From contig OY997658.1 in assembly GCA_963921795.1 (NCBI GenBank), forward strand, positions 51,066,462-51,130,461: DNA of 64,000 nt. The letters are read 5' to 3'. A program made the position numbers and the translations under genes. The stretch is from Nannobrachium achirus. Taxonomy: Eukaryota > Chordata > Actinopteri > Myctophiformes > Myctophidae. The notes under the pieces are model-generated. The model ran no database searches, was not told where the DNA came from, and saw only the letters and a list, made by a program, of their open reading frames with translations. Positions 25,381 through 37,049 of this stretch are shown piece after piece. Position 1 is the first letter of the stretch; the number at the start of each line of letters is the position of its first letter.

Positions 25381-25445
25381 CCTTTCACAGTGAAAAAGGA
25401 AACTACCGTATTAAATACAGTAGTTTCCTTTTTTACTGTGAAAGG
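25381..25445. repeat. near-perfect hairpin
   Basis: CCTTTCACAGTGAAAAAGG then AAACTAC is mirrored by GTAGTTT then CCTTTTTTACTGTGAAAGG, around GTATTAAATAC, which is also self-complementary. Arms are about 30 bp with one or two mismatches. Confidence 0.8.
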
Positions 25446-26282
25446 CTTGAGAAACAAGATGAACTGTAAGTCTTCTAATGTAAGAACCATAAAAAATGAC
25501 ATGCTACACTATGTCATCCAATATGAAAACATGTAAATGTCTCATGACACGCAGTTGTTGTTTTTTTGCAGTGTATTAAAAGGTTTTAACAGAAAAATCC
25601 ACTCTAGTGTTTTCTTTTTTTTGAGCAGTGCAAGCGCTCCCATGCTTGACCGAGCTTGTATGTCCCTATGTACGTCTCTTTGTTTGCAGTATACTCCTAC
25701 GCCTCGCTTTATGAGTAGCAACAGCTGCGATACCGCTGGGTGACCAAGTGGCGCTATTGGGCATCCTTGACATTAATGGACAATAGAAGAATTCATACGG
25801 CATACTTTAATGGACAACAGAAGAATGCATATAGTTTAACACTGCTCAAAGACACCGTACTGAGGCTTTTTGAGTTGCAATGAAATAAGACCTATTTGCC
25901 TGCAGGTGTCGCTGTTGGAGATTATTGTGTGGGTGAAAATCACTATGTCATACATTGTAAAAAAAACATTGAAAGTAAAAAATAAATAAATAAAAAGGGA
26001 ATGAAAGAAAAGGAGATCCTTTTGACCCTGAGAAGCTGAAAGAGAGAGGTCATTATGGCAGAGCTGTGAACGAGTTGGTGGATTCAGTTCATGATAAGCA
26101 ACTGAAGGTTGAAATAAATTTGGATTGTGTGAAATAATAGCAGGGGAGTAATCAATGAAAACCTGACCTCTGACATTAAATAGTTCCCACCTTTTTATAA
26201 TAGAGTGAGATAGAGTGAGACAGTAAACACTGTATATGCATTTGAACCTATGTGATTAGGTCTGTGCCATTATCCACTAAGT
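25446..26282. other. no gene found
   Basis: Contains ATACTTTAATGGACAACAGAAGAAT-like phrases twice (25770-25830), a short direct duplication. Nothing else stands out. Confidence 0.4.
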
Positions 26283-27108
26283 CAGTGGTTCTCAACCAGT
26301 GGTCTGGGGACCACCAGTGGTCCTTGAGGGACCACTGTTAACATGACAGTGGAGCCTGTCATCGAGGATTCTTTAATTTTTGTTTTTTCATGTCGAATGA
26401 AAGCACATATTGTGTTCAACACAGCTTGAGTAGAGGTCACTCAGAGGCCAGACGACAAAATCAAACACTCTCTGTCTCTATCAAGACCAAATGGATTCAA
26501 CCTTCATCTTATGTCTGTTTTTCTCAATGCTAAATGTATCTCTGTGAACAAACATGACGGCAAACGTTCATGACTCCTTTAGTTTTCTATGAATTGAGTA
26601 GAAAGGACCCCAATAGAAACAAGCCATGCAGTGCTTTCTTGAGTTTAAAATCATCTTAGCAGACCTTGTATTGAACTGTACTTTTTTCCCCCTTTCTTTT
26701 AACCGCTAATAAAGTATTCAATCAATCAATCAATGCAGTGCAGTGGTACTCTTGCCTGGCTGCAAGCATCAGACTCTTCACACACTACGTTTCAAACTAC
26801 ACCCACCAACAGGGGGTGGTAATGTGCGGACTGATTTATCAGGCTAGTGGTAATCACCCTGTGGGTCGGGACCCCCAGGGGAGTCCAAGCATGATTTAGT
26901 TGGGGGTCGCTTTTAAGACCTTTTTAATACCTAAAAAAAAGAAAGAAAAGAGAAAAGAAAATTGCATCAAAAGTAATCAACAAACTAAAAGCAGGTCAAA
27001 CATCGGCCAAAAAATATAAGATAGAGGCAAAAAGGCTCAACTCTTACAATTCCAAATGCTTGTCAGGGTTGGGGCTCCCATTCAATGCGGGCTTAGGAAC
27101 CAGTGCCT
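26283..27108. other. cluster of hAT and LINE remnants
   Basis: CAGTGGTTCTCAACCAGTGG at 26284 and GGACCACTG at 26330-26338 are close-set hAT ends with the interior lost. At 26585-26735 is a tailed LINE/SINE segment like that at 290. At 26845-27108 is a family A hAT remnant (GGGTCGGGACCCCCAGG, GGTTGGGGCTCCCA). Confidence 0.6.
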
Positions 27109-27110
27109 TA

Positions 27111-27304
27111 TGCCTCATTCACACTACAGATATATAGTTGAACGTTTTGCTTGGTAATTCAATGTAATCTCAATGGAAACCAGCTTTAAAGGCTGGGCAT
27201 GTCGGCTGTCCTTGGGATCCAGCCTTTAAAGCTGGTTTCCATTGAGATTACATTGAATTACCAAGCAAAACGTTCAACTATATATCTGTAGTGTGAATGA
27301 GGCA
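27111..27304. mobile_element. foldback element with perfect 86-bp arms and TTA flanks
   Basis: The arm 27111-27196 (starting TGCCTCATTCACACTAC) is the exact reverse complement of 27219-27304. A 22-nt loop separates them. TTA flanks both sides. The absence of any arm mismatch points to very recent origin or continuing arm homogenisation. TTA fits a Harbinger-type duplication. Confidence 0.9.
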
Positions 27305-27840
27305 TTAGAGAACAGTGATGTGATACGGTCACTTCACCTTTGGGTGAGATCAACTATTTTATTTAGAAACAGGGGCTTAAGTGGTAACCTATATTTTTCC
27401 CACCCCACCATTTCTTTCTGAGAGTATACGCCTGTGAGACAGATGGACAGTGCATATGGAGGACAGTGAGTGGTTCATGGGGACTATGGTTGGGGCCGTG
27501 TGTCTAGATCAGCTGACGGCCACGCTGTGACGAATGGTCCTTCTGTGACAGTGAAATCGATGAACACGACTGTGTCACTATATCTGTGGTTGGGAGACGA
27601 ACAACAGAGATGGATCGCTCTCTTTCGGTTCAGTACAGTGGACGCTAAATTGATATTGAGTATTTATTTTATTTATTATCCGAGTGACAAACTCTCTCCA
27701 AAGGCAGTTGTTCTCTATAATAGGCCTACTACTTTACCAGTTTTTATGGGGCAGGGGTGGGGTCGGTCAGCATGGTTATTGGAGTTAGCCTTGCGTAGCC
27801 ATGACTATATCACTGCGTGGATATGAGTCTGGTCCTTCTA
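27305..27840. other. no gene found
   Basis: An open frame at 27470-27826 (118 codons) has no recognisable motif. Confidence 0.35.
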
Positions 27841-28941
27841 TCCCTGCAAGACCCGAATTAATTTCTACTGGCCAAAAGAAAATAAAGAAAATCAGATGGT
27901 GTTGTAGGAGTCCTAATCACAGGAAAATGTAATGTTAAAAAATTAATAATGTTTTTGTAAGGTTTTATAGCCATAAATCATGAATCATAATAAATCATGC
28001 TCTAATTTTCATTTTGGGGATATTTTTCACAATAATAACACATGTACATGTTCTAGACCAGGGGTAGGCAACCTTAGGCACGGGTGCCAACATTGGAACA
28101 GGGGAGGGTGATCACCGGCACACTGGCAGAAGTGTGAGAGAGAGGATTTTTATTTTAAAAACAAATCTTTTTTTAAACGTGGTCAATTAAATGAAGTTAG
28201 CTAACTTAGAGCAAATTACATCGTGCACAAAATTCTACATTCATTAAAACTCTGACTGGGGAGGGAGTTGGGAAGATAGGTGGATTATTGCTCTGAGTCT
28301 AATGATCGTTATAACAATGTACTGCCAATCAAAATATGTAAAAATAGTTGTCATTATTATTTTTTAAACGTGGTCAGTTAAATGAAGTTAGCTAATTTAT
28401 ATCAAACTACATCTTGCTACATTTATTAAAACTTTTAACTTTGACTGGGGATGGAGTCGGGGAGGTGGATTATTGCTCTGAGTCTAGTCTAATGATCGTT
28501 ATATCAATGTCCTGCCAATTAAAATATGTAAAAATATTTGTCATTAAAATTTATGTTGACATGGCACACTAACACTCAAAAAAATAAAAACATGGCACTT
28601 CATTTCAAAAAGGTTGCTGACCCCTGTTCTAGACATTCTAATGATCACGAAAAAAAATATTACAGGCATTTTACTTATGTTTTTGTGAGGAATAGCTTCA
28701 GTTAAAAAGTGAGATGTTGTTCGTCCAGACGCTGGAATTTCAACTTCTCTGGGAGGTGTGAATGTCAGCCTCTGTGGGGGGTATTTATATGCAAATATCG
28801 TGGCCAATGACATTGTAATACTAAACAATAGGACTTAATGGTGATGTTAATGTGAAAAAAGAACAGGAAAACTAATTATAACATTTTTTAAAAAATGATT
28901 TAAAAAATGTTGCCAAAAAGCAACGCTGGGCCTTGCAGGGA
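27841..28941 (-). mobile_element. MITE (same family as 10656), interrupted by a hAT
   Basis: Termini are TCCCTGCAAGACCCG and GGGCCTTGCAGGGA. TA lies on both outer sides (27839-27840 and 28942-28943), which would suit a TA-duplicating superfamily. Without the inner hAT (28059-28626) it matches 10656-11182 in reverse over its whole length. Confidence 0.85.
28059..28626 (+). mobile_element. non-autonomous hAT, perfect duplication TTCTAGAC
   Basis: Ends are CAGGGGTAGGCAACCTT and AAGGTTGCTGACCCCTG. TTCTAGAC is found at 28051-28058 and 28627-28634. The interior contains a partial direct duplication (GTGGTCAATTAAATGAAGTTAG near 28178, repeated near 28368). There is no transposase and no palindromic module. 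Confidence 0.93.
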
Positions 28942-28943
28942 TA

Positions 28944-30007
28944 TGGAAGATTCTTTTCCAAGGGGTGGGTTAAAAAATGGCTCTGACACAATAGAGCATC
29001 GCAGTGAGGTGTCGGAAGTCCATTTTCCATTCATTTTCACCATAGGGTTTTTCATTATCAGCCACAAAGTCGTAGCAATTCAATGTACACTTACCACTAG
29101 GCTGGTGGTTGTAAAATGGTTCTATATGCTCCTGTAGAACCCCGAGTATGTATGCAATCACTCTAGTTTTAGTAAAAACACGTTTTAATCAAGATCGCAC
29201 GGAGAAGAACTGCAATTCCCATACTGCTAAACATGTACATCCGGTGAAATCGACGTCTGTGATTGGTCTAGCTTCTTCTTCTTTCACATATCTTGCGGTT
29301 ACCGTGGAAGTAGCCTACTGCCCCTTGTCTTCCCGGCGGATTATTGCACATCAGCAGAACTCCGTGAGCGATCGTCTTTCTTTTACAAATATGATGCACT
29401 ATGTTAAGGATGACGATAAGAGCGTCCACAGAGATGACAATCACTACATTTCAGGCCATATGATGGCCTGGATAACTAAACTGAGCGTGATTTAAGGGCT
29501 ATATTTCAGGAAACAACAACAACATTCACAATGCATTCTGGGAGTGTAGTTTCCGCAATTTTAAAAATAATGATGTACACAGTCTTGTACCCTGCCCTTT
29601 TTTTCCAGCTTTCTAATTAATCTTTGCATTAAAAAAAATGTGAATATTGACATGATCCCTCTCCAGCCGAGGTGGCTTTGTCCAAGGCTTAAAAACGTTT
29701 AAATAAATACTTTATGAAATGTCTATGGAAGAAATGAATGCGGAAAACGCTTCCGACACCAGAGTGAGGACGGGGTGGGGCTTCAACTGCGATGCTCTAT
29801 TGGTTAGACCAGACCAATACTGGGCCCTGATTGGTCACCCAACTCTTTGGGGTGAGGAAATGAATTCACAATTGAGCGGGGCCAGACCAGTTATTTTGCC
29901 CAGGCGGATTGGTCTGGTTCCAGGCTATATTGGAGTGACATTTCTCACGTAGTTTTGTGTAAGATTAGTCTATAGCCTATTTTCTTTGATCTATATAAAA
30001 TATTTAT
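28944..30007. other. no gene found; MITE-like remnants
   Basis: GAACTGCAATTCCCATACTGC near 29209 faces GCATTCTGGGAGTGTAGTTT near 29530, forming a plausible pair of degenerate inverted ends. The part at 29800-29935 shares GGTCTGGTTCCAGGCTA and CCCTGATTGGT with 33300-33470. Confidence 0.4.
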
Positions 30008-30015
30008 TTTTACTC

Positions 30016-30287
30016 AGGGCGGTATAGCTCAGGGGTAGAGAAACCGTTATTAGAGCACGAAGGGTTCCCGAAGGGTTCCCAGTTCGAATCTGGGCTCCCC
30101 CTGAGTTAATGTTGAAGAGTCCTTGAGCAAGACTCTGAACCCCTAGTTGCTCCCGGTGGGTAGGTTGGTGCCTTGCATGGTTTCCTCCGCCACTGGTGTA
30201 TGAATGTGTGTGTGAATGGGTGAATGTAATGCACAATCTATGTAAAGCGCCTAGGATAAAAGCGCTATATAAATGCACCATTTACCA
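30016..30287 (+). mobile_element. tRNA-derived SINE with L2-like 3' end
   Basis: The head has an A-box-like TAGCTCAGGGGTAGAG and a B-box-like AGTTCGAATCTGGG. The 3' part reads GTAAAGCGCCTAGGATAAAAGCGC and TATATAAATGCACC, the tail shared by several fish SINEs and L2-type LINEs. TTTTACTC duplicates at 30008-30015 and 30288-30295. Confidence 0.9.
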
Positions 30288-30295
30288 TTTTACTC

Positions 30296-31129
30296 GAAAG
30301 GCCTGTGAGTGCATTTGTGTGAGGGTGTGCATGTCGTGTGCGTGCACGCGTGCGCACTTCAAAAATAAAATGGCTCCATGCTCCCTTCCTTTGTGCGAGG
30401 ACAAATCAATTGTGACATTCACCGGACAGCGCACAACGCACTTAATTAGCACCATGGACACGCCGGTGAGAGGCAAATTATCCAATAACTCAGGAGCAGA
30501 CGCTGCCTCCGCCCTGCAGGCCAGGAGGAGATGAGGCTGGCGGGGCGAGAGGCAGCGCACGCACGGGGCCTCCTGTCCATTTATTTGGCACTTTAGCCCA
30601 ATTTCTCACCACACACACCAGTAACACCTGACAGCATCTCCGCGGCTAATTGCACCGATCGCATGATGAAGTAGTCCGTTTATTCTGCCCGCGTGCAAAA
30701 CACAAACACTTGCACATGCAGTGCACGCGCGCCCACACACTCGCATGCTGCTAATCTCAACAGCTATCAGTGTAACCTCTGTTACTCTAACTCTAAAGGC
30801 CTTGTTGGTAGAGTATTTGATTATACTTCAATTGTATAGACGTCTTTTCTCATTTAGATTTACAAGCTGACCAACGGAGTGGGACTCGAACGATGCACTA
30901 TGCATTGCTGTACAGTCAACACACACACACACACGCGCGCGCACACACGCGCGCACACACACGCGCGCGCACACACGCTGAAGACTCAAGAAAACATACA
31001 ACACAGATGTGTTCAATAAAGAGTACGGTTAAGGGGTGGCTTCCGTGGGGACTTGGTTTTTATTGCTTGGAGTCCCCTAACATTCAAGGCGGACCGAAAA
31101 CACAACCACTCACACACATACACATGCAC
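30296..31129. other. no gene found
   Basis: Contains CGCGCGCACACACG-type simple sequence at 30918-30976. GGGACTCGAACGATGCAC near 30883 is a leftover B-box fragment of a reversed SINE. Confidence 0.45.
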
Positions 31130-31137
31130 GCGCACGC

Positions 31138-31187
<50 letters not shown>
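31130..31187. repeat. (CA)n microsatellite with CGCA units
   Basis: A simple CA run; the coding-like frames over it are artefacts. Confidence 0.95.
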
Positions 31188-31191
<4 letters not shown>

Positions 31192-31817
31192 CGCTTCCCC
31201 TTTTCTTCTGGACAGAGTCAGACAGCGTTTGTCCAGGAGAAGGCCACCAAGCACTTATTTCTGTGTCGCTGCCTTGTCTTTCACCTCTGTCTGGGTTCCG
31301 GGGACCGGCTGGGGTTGGGGGTCCATCAACAATTCCTTCCCACACATTTCATTGTCTTCAGTCTCTCCCGGGGGGGCGGGGGGCCGGCCAGCCTGCTAGT
31401 CAGGGAAAGATCAATATCTCTACAGCCAATTTGTTAGCTAGCAAATGCCCGGCCATATCTGGCCATATTAAATGCCACACAGAGCCCCATATGTCCTGTC
31501 TTCTTCTTTACCGCCTGCCATATGTAGAAATAGAAAACGCATCATATGGACATGGCTGTATTACCAATTCACGGAATGTGATCGATCCGTGCACTTGTTA
31601 AGCCAGGGGCGAGCGTCCATTCGGAAACCTATGAGTCCTATAGGAACGTAAAGGTGTGGGATGTATAGGATGGGGTGGGGGAGTAAAGCCTTTGGGAATT
31701 TTAAGTGGACACCTCCCATTCAATGAGGATTTGATGTATTAGACACAAGTTCCAGCAGGCTTAACAACAGTGAATTCTGGTACCCTCAAAATGTCAGTCT
31801 ACCATCCACTCTAAGCA
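31188..31817. other. no gene found
   Basis: A G-run, GGGGGGGCGGGGGGCCGG, lies near 31370. The 100-180-codon frames here run into the CA repeat and match nothing I know. Confidence 0.35.
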
Positions 31818-31825
31818 CTGGTTAC

Positions 31826-32394
31826 TAGGGGTGTAACGATACATTTTAATAGCGATTCGATACATATCACGATACATGGTTGATGATACGATACATGGAT
31901 GATATTGGTTCATTCATGGCGATACGATACGATTCGATTCAATGATTTAAAATCGATATAGTAACTATTTAGCAAAGACATTAAATCTGTGTGAAAGGTA
32001 TGGATAGTGCAGGTTTTAAAGGGAAACATGTATTATTATGGATACAAATAAGTAAACAAAGTGATTATCTGCCAAATACATGGACATTGTATATTGACAA
32101 ACCTGCACCTTGGCATGAACCCAGAGATTACACACATATATCCATAGACCAGAGTAGCTATATGGAAAGGAAAAGTCATTAAACCCCTCCTATACATTTT
32201 TTCTTCTTAAAAATGCTAAATACAATGCACAAGTAGGTAGTATCGATACAATCGATTCTTTGCACTGCTGATTCGATACGATACAAATCCAAACGATAAG
32301 ATTCGATTTTAGCTGTTTTCATTTCGATATACTATACTGATTTTTTAAGTTAAAAATGATATTTCGATGCAGTTACTATATCGTTACCCCCCTA
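31826..32394 (+). mobile_element. non-autonomous hAT, perfect duplication CTGGTTAC
   Basis: The left end is TAGGGGTGTAACGATAC and the right end ATATCGTTACCCCCCTA. CTGGTTAC is present at 31818-31825 and 32395-32402. Subterminal CGATACGATAC/ATTCGATAC repeats occur on both sides. Confidence 0.9.
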
Positions 32395-32444
32395 CTGGTT
32401 ACACATAGCATAGCATACACATAAACATAACAAATGATTTACTT

Positions 32445-32650
32445 TGCAGTACATTAGTTACTGCACGCAGTAACTAACTACATTTACTTAAGTACTGTAC
32501 TTAAGTGCAATTTTGAGGTATTTTTGTTTTACTTTGCTAGTGTATTTCCAGATCTCAGTACTTTTACTTCTACTCTACTACATCACAGAGACAAATATTG
32601 TACTTTTACGCCACTATAATTATTTGAAAACTTCCGTAACTAATTTGTAG
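32445..32650 (-). repeat. fragment of the AAGTACT hAT family
   Basis: TTTACTTAAGTACTGTACTT and GTACTTTTACTTCTACTCTAC match the reverse of the copy at 11500-11640. Confidence 0.65.
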
Positions 32651-33054
32651 ATTTTGATTATTATTACAAAACATCCATTGACAACAATATCAACAATGTT
32701 TTATACAGATTTGGTCAACTGTGGCCTGTGGGCTAATGAATACTTTGGATGCACTGGCAGGCTACATGTCACAGTATGGCTGGTAGTAGGCCTAATTAAA
32801 ATAATTACAATGTGTCATTATCTAAAAGAAGAAGAAGGAAAAAAACATTGATGTACATGGAACTAGAGCTAATTTGTGTGCCACAAAACTATCAGGATGA
32901 TTCTGACCACACAGCTACAGTCAGCAGATACCTTCCAACACTCCTGATGTTAGCCTGGCATGTCCAGACTGATATCACTGCGTAGATATTATTGTGGAAT
33001 CTCGGTGTGGAACCTGCATTTCCAAGGAGGGAATAAAAAAAAGAAGAAAATGCC

Positions 33055-33287
33055 GGGGGCACGGTGGCGCAGTGGTTAGCGCAGTGGTTAGTGCTTCGCC
33101 TCACAGCTCGAAGGTCCTGGGTTCGATTCCTGCCGGGGGATGCTGTGTATCCTGGGGGCATGTTTCTCCCTCCGCATCATCAGCGCTCACACCCTAGGTG
33201 GGGTCTGCGATAGGGCCTTTCTGTGTGGAGTTTGCATGTTCTCCCGTGTCTCCTAGGGTTGATACCCTCACAAAAACATGCAGTAGA
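33055..33287 (+). mobile_element. SINE-like retroposon with 11-bp target duplication
   Basis: GGGGGCACGGTGGCGCAGTG and GGTCCTGGGTTCGATTCC are tRNA-like A- and B-box blocks. TTTCTGTGTGGAGTTTGCATG and TTCTCCCGTGTC are the familiar body of this fish repeat. AAGAAAATGCC flanks both sides (33044-33054 and 33288-33298). Confidence 0.88.
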
Positions 33288-33298
33288 AAGAAAATGCC

Positions 33299-33704
33299 TC
33301 TGGTTATTACATGACATTTGCATTCTGGGCCAGGTGGGCCCTGATTGGTGCCCCAGACAAGTTCGGCTGCAGATAAATCCAATCACAACTGAAGGGGGCC
33401 ATACCTAATCAGCTGAGGGCTATTCCCCCCCCCCCCCCGCACTGTCAGATTTGTCTGGTTTCCAGGCTAGATTTTAGTAGGAGAAGGATGTCTCCTTCTT
33501 GGCTCCTGAATGGAAATGTAGCCATCATTTCTCCCTGATTTTTGGACAACTCAACCCAGACTCCATTGCAAAACTAAGCATACACACATGGCTGTTACAT
33601 ATGCCACTGATATGCAGCCAGGGCCATTAGTTGATTGTTCATTGGCTTTTACTTCTAAACTACAGGAAGGTACTGTGATCGTTTTGGGTTGGAAGCTGCA
33701 AATG

Positions 33705-33760
<56 letters not shown>

Positions 33761-34677
33761 ATGCTTTATTGTAATGACAAGCATTCTTTTATATAGCCAA
33801 AGCATTACATTACTCACAGATACAAAATGATATCGTATTCAAAATGTACTCATAATCGTCCTACGCATGCCTAGAATTTCGTCGTTCTAGGGGCAAGGCC
33901 AATTGGCCTTTGTTGTTGTCAATTTTGGGAGGGCACAAAGGCCAAATGCTAAGGCAGGAAGGCCATCAAATAAAACAAGGTTTAGTCCATTGAAAGAAAT
34001 AATTGAATTTAAGGGTTAGGATGATTTTGAAATGTAGACTATCTGCAGTGAAATCTAAGCCCTGCACAAATCAAACTTACTGCATTGGTCATGGGTCATC
34101 AACCCCTGGGCTTGTGATGGACATTTTCCTCAAAATATATTTTTGCCACGGACATACAAAAGGAGTGGTCAATAATATTACCATGAATAAAATACTAAAT
34201 GTATATTAGTCCAGTAGACATGATGATGTTTTTAAAGAGGGAGAGTGGTTAGTTATCCCTTTGAACTTTATTTTATAGTAGGAAAGTAGGAAAGCTGAGA
34301 GGGAAGGTGTAGATAGAGCAATTTATAATCCATTTTGAAAAGATGCTTTAAAAGTCAAGTGTATTATTGTTATTATTTCCATGGCCATCTCTGAACCTTT
34401 TACTACTTTCTTACCTCTAATTTTTCCAAAGTGATGGCTTTGAACTTTTCAAAGCACTAAAGGCAATTAGAGAAGAATTGTCATATTGACATCATCCACA
34501 TTATTCATTTGCTTTAAAAACCTGGGTTCTTTATTAGAGTGTTAATGTCAAAGGGCATTTGAGAAACGCAGCTCATTGCCTTGGAAAACATGTTTTGGTA
34601 TGGTTCTCTGCAATGGCGTTTCTGTACTGGCACCAGTGGCCAGTGGTTCTCAAAGTTCAGTGGTCCTTGAGCGGGTA
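33299..34677. other. no gene found; simple repeats and worn elements
   Basis: A 13-base C run lies at 33426-33438 and a (CT)25 run at 33708-33757. The latter leads into a LINE-like AATATGCTTTATTGTAATGAC segment. Near 34090-34200 is a fragment of the 1696 hAT family (TTTGCCACGGACATACAAAA). CAGTGGTTCTCAAAGTTC at 34641 is a hAT end cut by the piggyBac-like element. Confidence 0.5.
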
Positions 34678-35522
34678 TTAACACTTTGAGTGCCAGCCCC
34701 CCCTGCCCCCCGTCCCTTACCAGTGCCACCATTAGGTCCCATTCATTTCTGCCCCAATTCCAGGGAATAAATTGGAAATGATCCGATATTCACATCGGAA
34801 CAAAAATGGGAGGTTTGGTAAAAGAGGATTTTTTTTTTTACCAAAAAATTTTTGGAGTGATTTCGGTGAGCGGTTTTGGAGATAGGTGCTCGAGAGTGCG
34901 CACTGCGCAAACCAGTCAATAACCTCAGAAATCTAGATTCTGAGATATTTGAGTTCAAAGAAAAAAAACTTTAGGAAGCCATAGCAACAAATTGGTAAAT
35001 GGTAACGGAACACAAGTACCCTTGACAGAAAGAATGACATGCCTACTTTCATTATGTGCAAAAAAAGTTAAAAAAATATTGTACCATCGTCTAGTTTCAA
35101 GGGGGCAAAGTGAAAAAGTATGAAATGACTCAGAAGGTAGAAATTGCCTTACATTTTGATAGAACTATGCACTGTGAATTCACTGTGTTTTTACCTGGTC
35201 TAGAAGGTCAGGAAGACAAAAAGTCAGAAAAGCGATGTCAACCTTTTATTTTATGGCAACATCGAACCCTAACCCTGGTGAGTACCTCACACATCCAGCA
35301 TGAACATATTTATGTTCAACAATATTTACAAATATTTCCAAAAAAAAAATCACAAATATGACTTCACAAAAATAAAATATAACTGGATAAAAGTAAAATA
35401 AAATAAATGTGCAGCAAGTAAAGAATAAATAAAATAATATAAAAGTCAAAAAAAGGCATTCAACAAGCCAACATTCAGGAGTCAAAGGCACCACAAATCA
35501 AGGTCAAAGATGGTACTGTTCA

Positions 35523-35524
<2 letters not shown>

Positions 35525-35619
<95 letters not shown>

Positions 35620-35625
35620 CGTGTG
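35525..35625. repeat. (GT)n microsatellite inside the piggyBac-like element
   Basis: About 43 GT units with a GCGCGTGCGTG end. It truncates the transposase frame on the minus strand. Confidence 0.96.
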
Positions 35626-35635
35626 TGTGTGTACC

Positions 35636-35950
35636 TCAGGTGCCTCAAAATGGCCTGGTACCTGTTCCTTGCCATTGTTCTGGGAAAGTACGGCATGGCA
35701 ATGTTTTTTTGACCACTGCATGGCAATCTCCGGCTTGTGAACGATAGCTGTGAGGAAGAGAAGTCCCAGAAAGTTCTTCAGCTCCCCTAGAGTGACATTG
35801 GTCCAGGCAGCGAACCTACAGTGTGTATGACCTATGCCTGACTCCTCCGCTCTCGCTATCTCCGCCATCATACTGTCCTCTGCGTTGTCATTGGTCTGGT
35901 TGCAGATCGGGCTCCCATCCTTCCTCCATCCAGTCAGACTCCACGGGCCC
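35636..35950 (-). pseudogene. piggyBac transposase fragment (N-terminal part of the DDE_Tnp_1_7 domain)
   Basis: On the minus strand, after a possible splice acceptor (TATCATATACAG, 35951-35962), the frame reads GPWSLTGWRKDGSP. It continues to AAWTNVTLGELKNFLGLLF, LTAIVHKPEIA and MQWSKK. The W-T-N-V-T...E-L-K-N-F-L-G...I-V-H-K-P...W-S pattern is typical of the piggyBac transposase start. The expected continuation, YFPRTMARNRYQAILRHLRY, is in another frame, so an indel lies in or next to the A-run near 35710. The gene is then cut by a GT repeat. None of the catalytic aspartates is visible. It is non-functional as it stands. Confidence 0.8.
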
Positions 35951-36040
35951 TGTATATGATAGAAATAAATACAAAATACTAAATGAACGTGCTTCTGTAT
36001 AATTTGTATGTTCTTTAGCAAAGGCTGTCGCACAAAAGTA

Positions 36041-36099
36041 GTGAAAACAGCAGATCTACAAGCGAGGCGTTGTGTGCTTGTAGATCGGCTGTTTTCACT
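36041..36099. repeat. palindromic module with GTGAAAAC/GTTTTCAC ends
   Basis: AGTGAAAACAGCAGATC is mirrored by GATCGGCTGTTTTCACT. This variant changes ATAGC to ACAGC on the left arm and GCTAT to GCTGT on the right, again paired changes. Confidence 0.9.
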
Positions 36100-36378
36100 A
36101 GTCTAAATAATTTCAAATGTATGTATATATACGTGGCCACTGAATTCTATAGGCTCTGCTTTGATACAAATTTGATACAGATTTGAGATCGATTTGATAG
36201 ATTATTGCCAGACCCATGAAATGGGTAGGCCTACATAAGCAAATGTCGGTCTGTCCCTTTTCTATATAAAGGGTATATATGATGATGACATGATGATGAC
36301 ATGCCTACAAAAGGTATATCATAAATGATGATGACAGACAGGGGGTCTGGCACAACCAGGTTGACCTGGTCTAGTTAT

Positions 36379-36379
36379 G

Positions 36380-36475
<96 letters not shown>
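36379..36475. repeat. (CA)n microsatellite
   Basis: About 48 CA units. Confidence 0.97.
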
Positions 36476-36477
<2 letters not shown>

Positions 36478-36529
36478 ATTGTATTACTAAACTATCTATC
36501 TAGGTATACACACACAATAAAAAACTAAA

Positions 36530-36850
36530 CTATAAAGAAATGTATTCTTACTGGAAGAAGTTGGAGGAACTTCATACACCTACTACAAACCATGGATTGA
36601 CATCTAGACCTACTGCACATACAGTATGAAACAGAGCTGATACCTTTATGTACTATGAGGAAAATAATGCTGCTATTTGTACCCTGTATATATATAAAAT
36701 GACAATGCGACATAGCTCTGTTTGAACAATGCTGTACCCCCTCCAACTGTATATTTTCAACTGTTTATTTTATTTTATTTGTGATACTTGCTTTGGCAAT
36801 GTAAACGTATGTTTTCTCATGCCAATAACGCTCCTTTGAATTGAATTGTA
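36530..36850 (+). repeat. LINE 3' UTR-like segment
   Basis: TTGCTTTGGCAATGTAAACG, then CATGCCAATAACGCTCC and TTTGAATTGAATTG, is the kind of 3' end seen on fish L1-type elements. No ORF part is visible. Confidence 0.5.
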
Positions 36851-37049
36851 TATTACCAAATGCACCCTACGTGGAAAAAAAACAATAGCAGGTCAGGCTT
36901 ATTGACATCGGTTATTGATTGATTGAAGAATGTATTACAAGCTTGCATTAGAGTAGACCTACAGATTCATGGCTCATTTCCACAGGAACACACTTTATGC
37001 ATATCATACAGTGGTGTGTTCTAGACTTTTTTTGAGGGCATACGATCAG

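Noticed and set aside
30016-30110. Functional tRNA gene at the A/B-box sequence (likewise 18480, 33060 and reversed 15540, 45270)
   Set aside because: No cloverleaf could be formed, and each head is joined to a SINE body; three of the five (30016, 18418, 33055) have clear target-site duplications and one (45146) has a shorter possible one.
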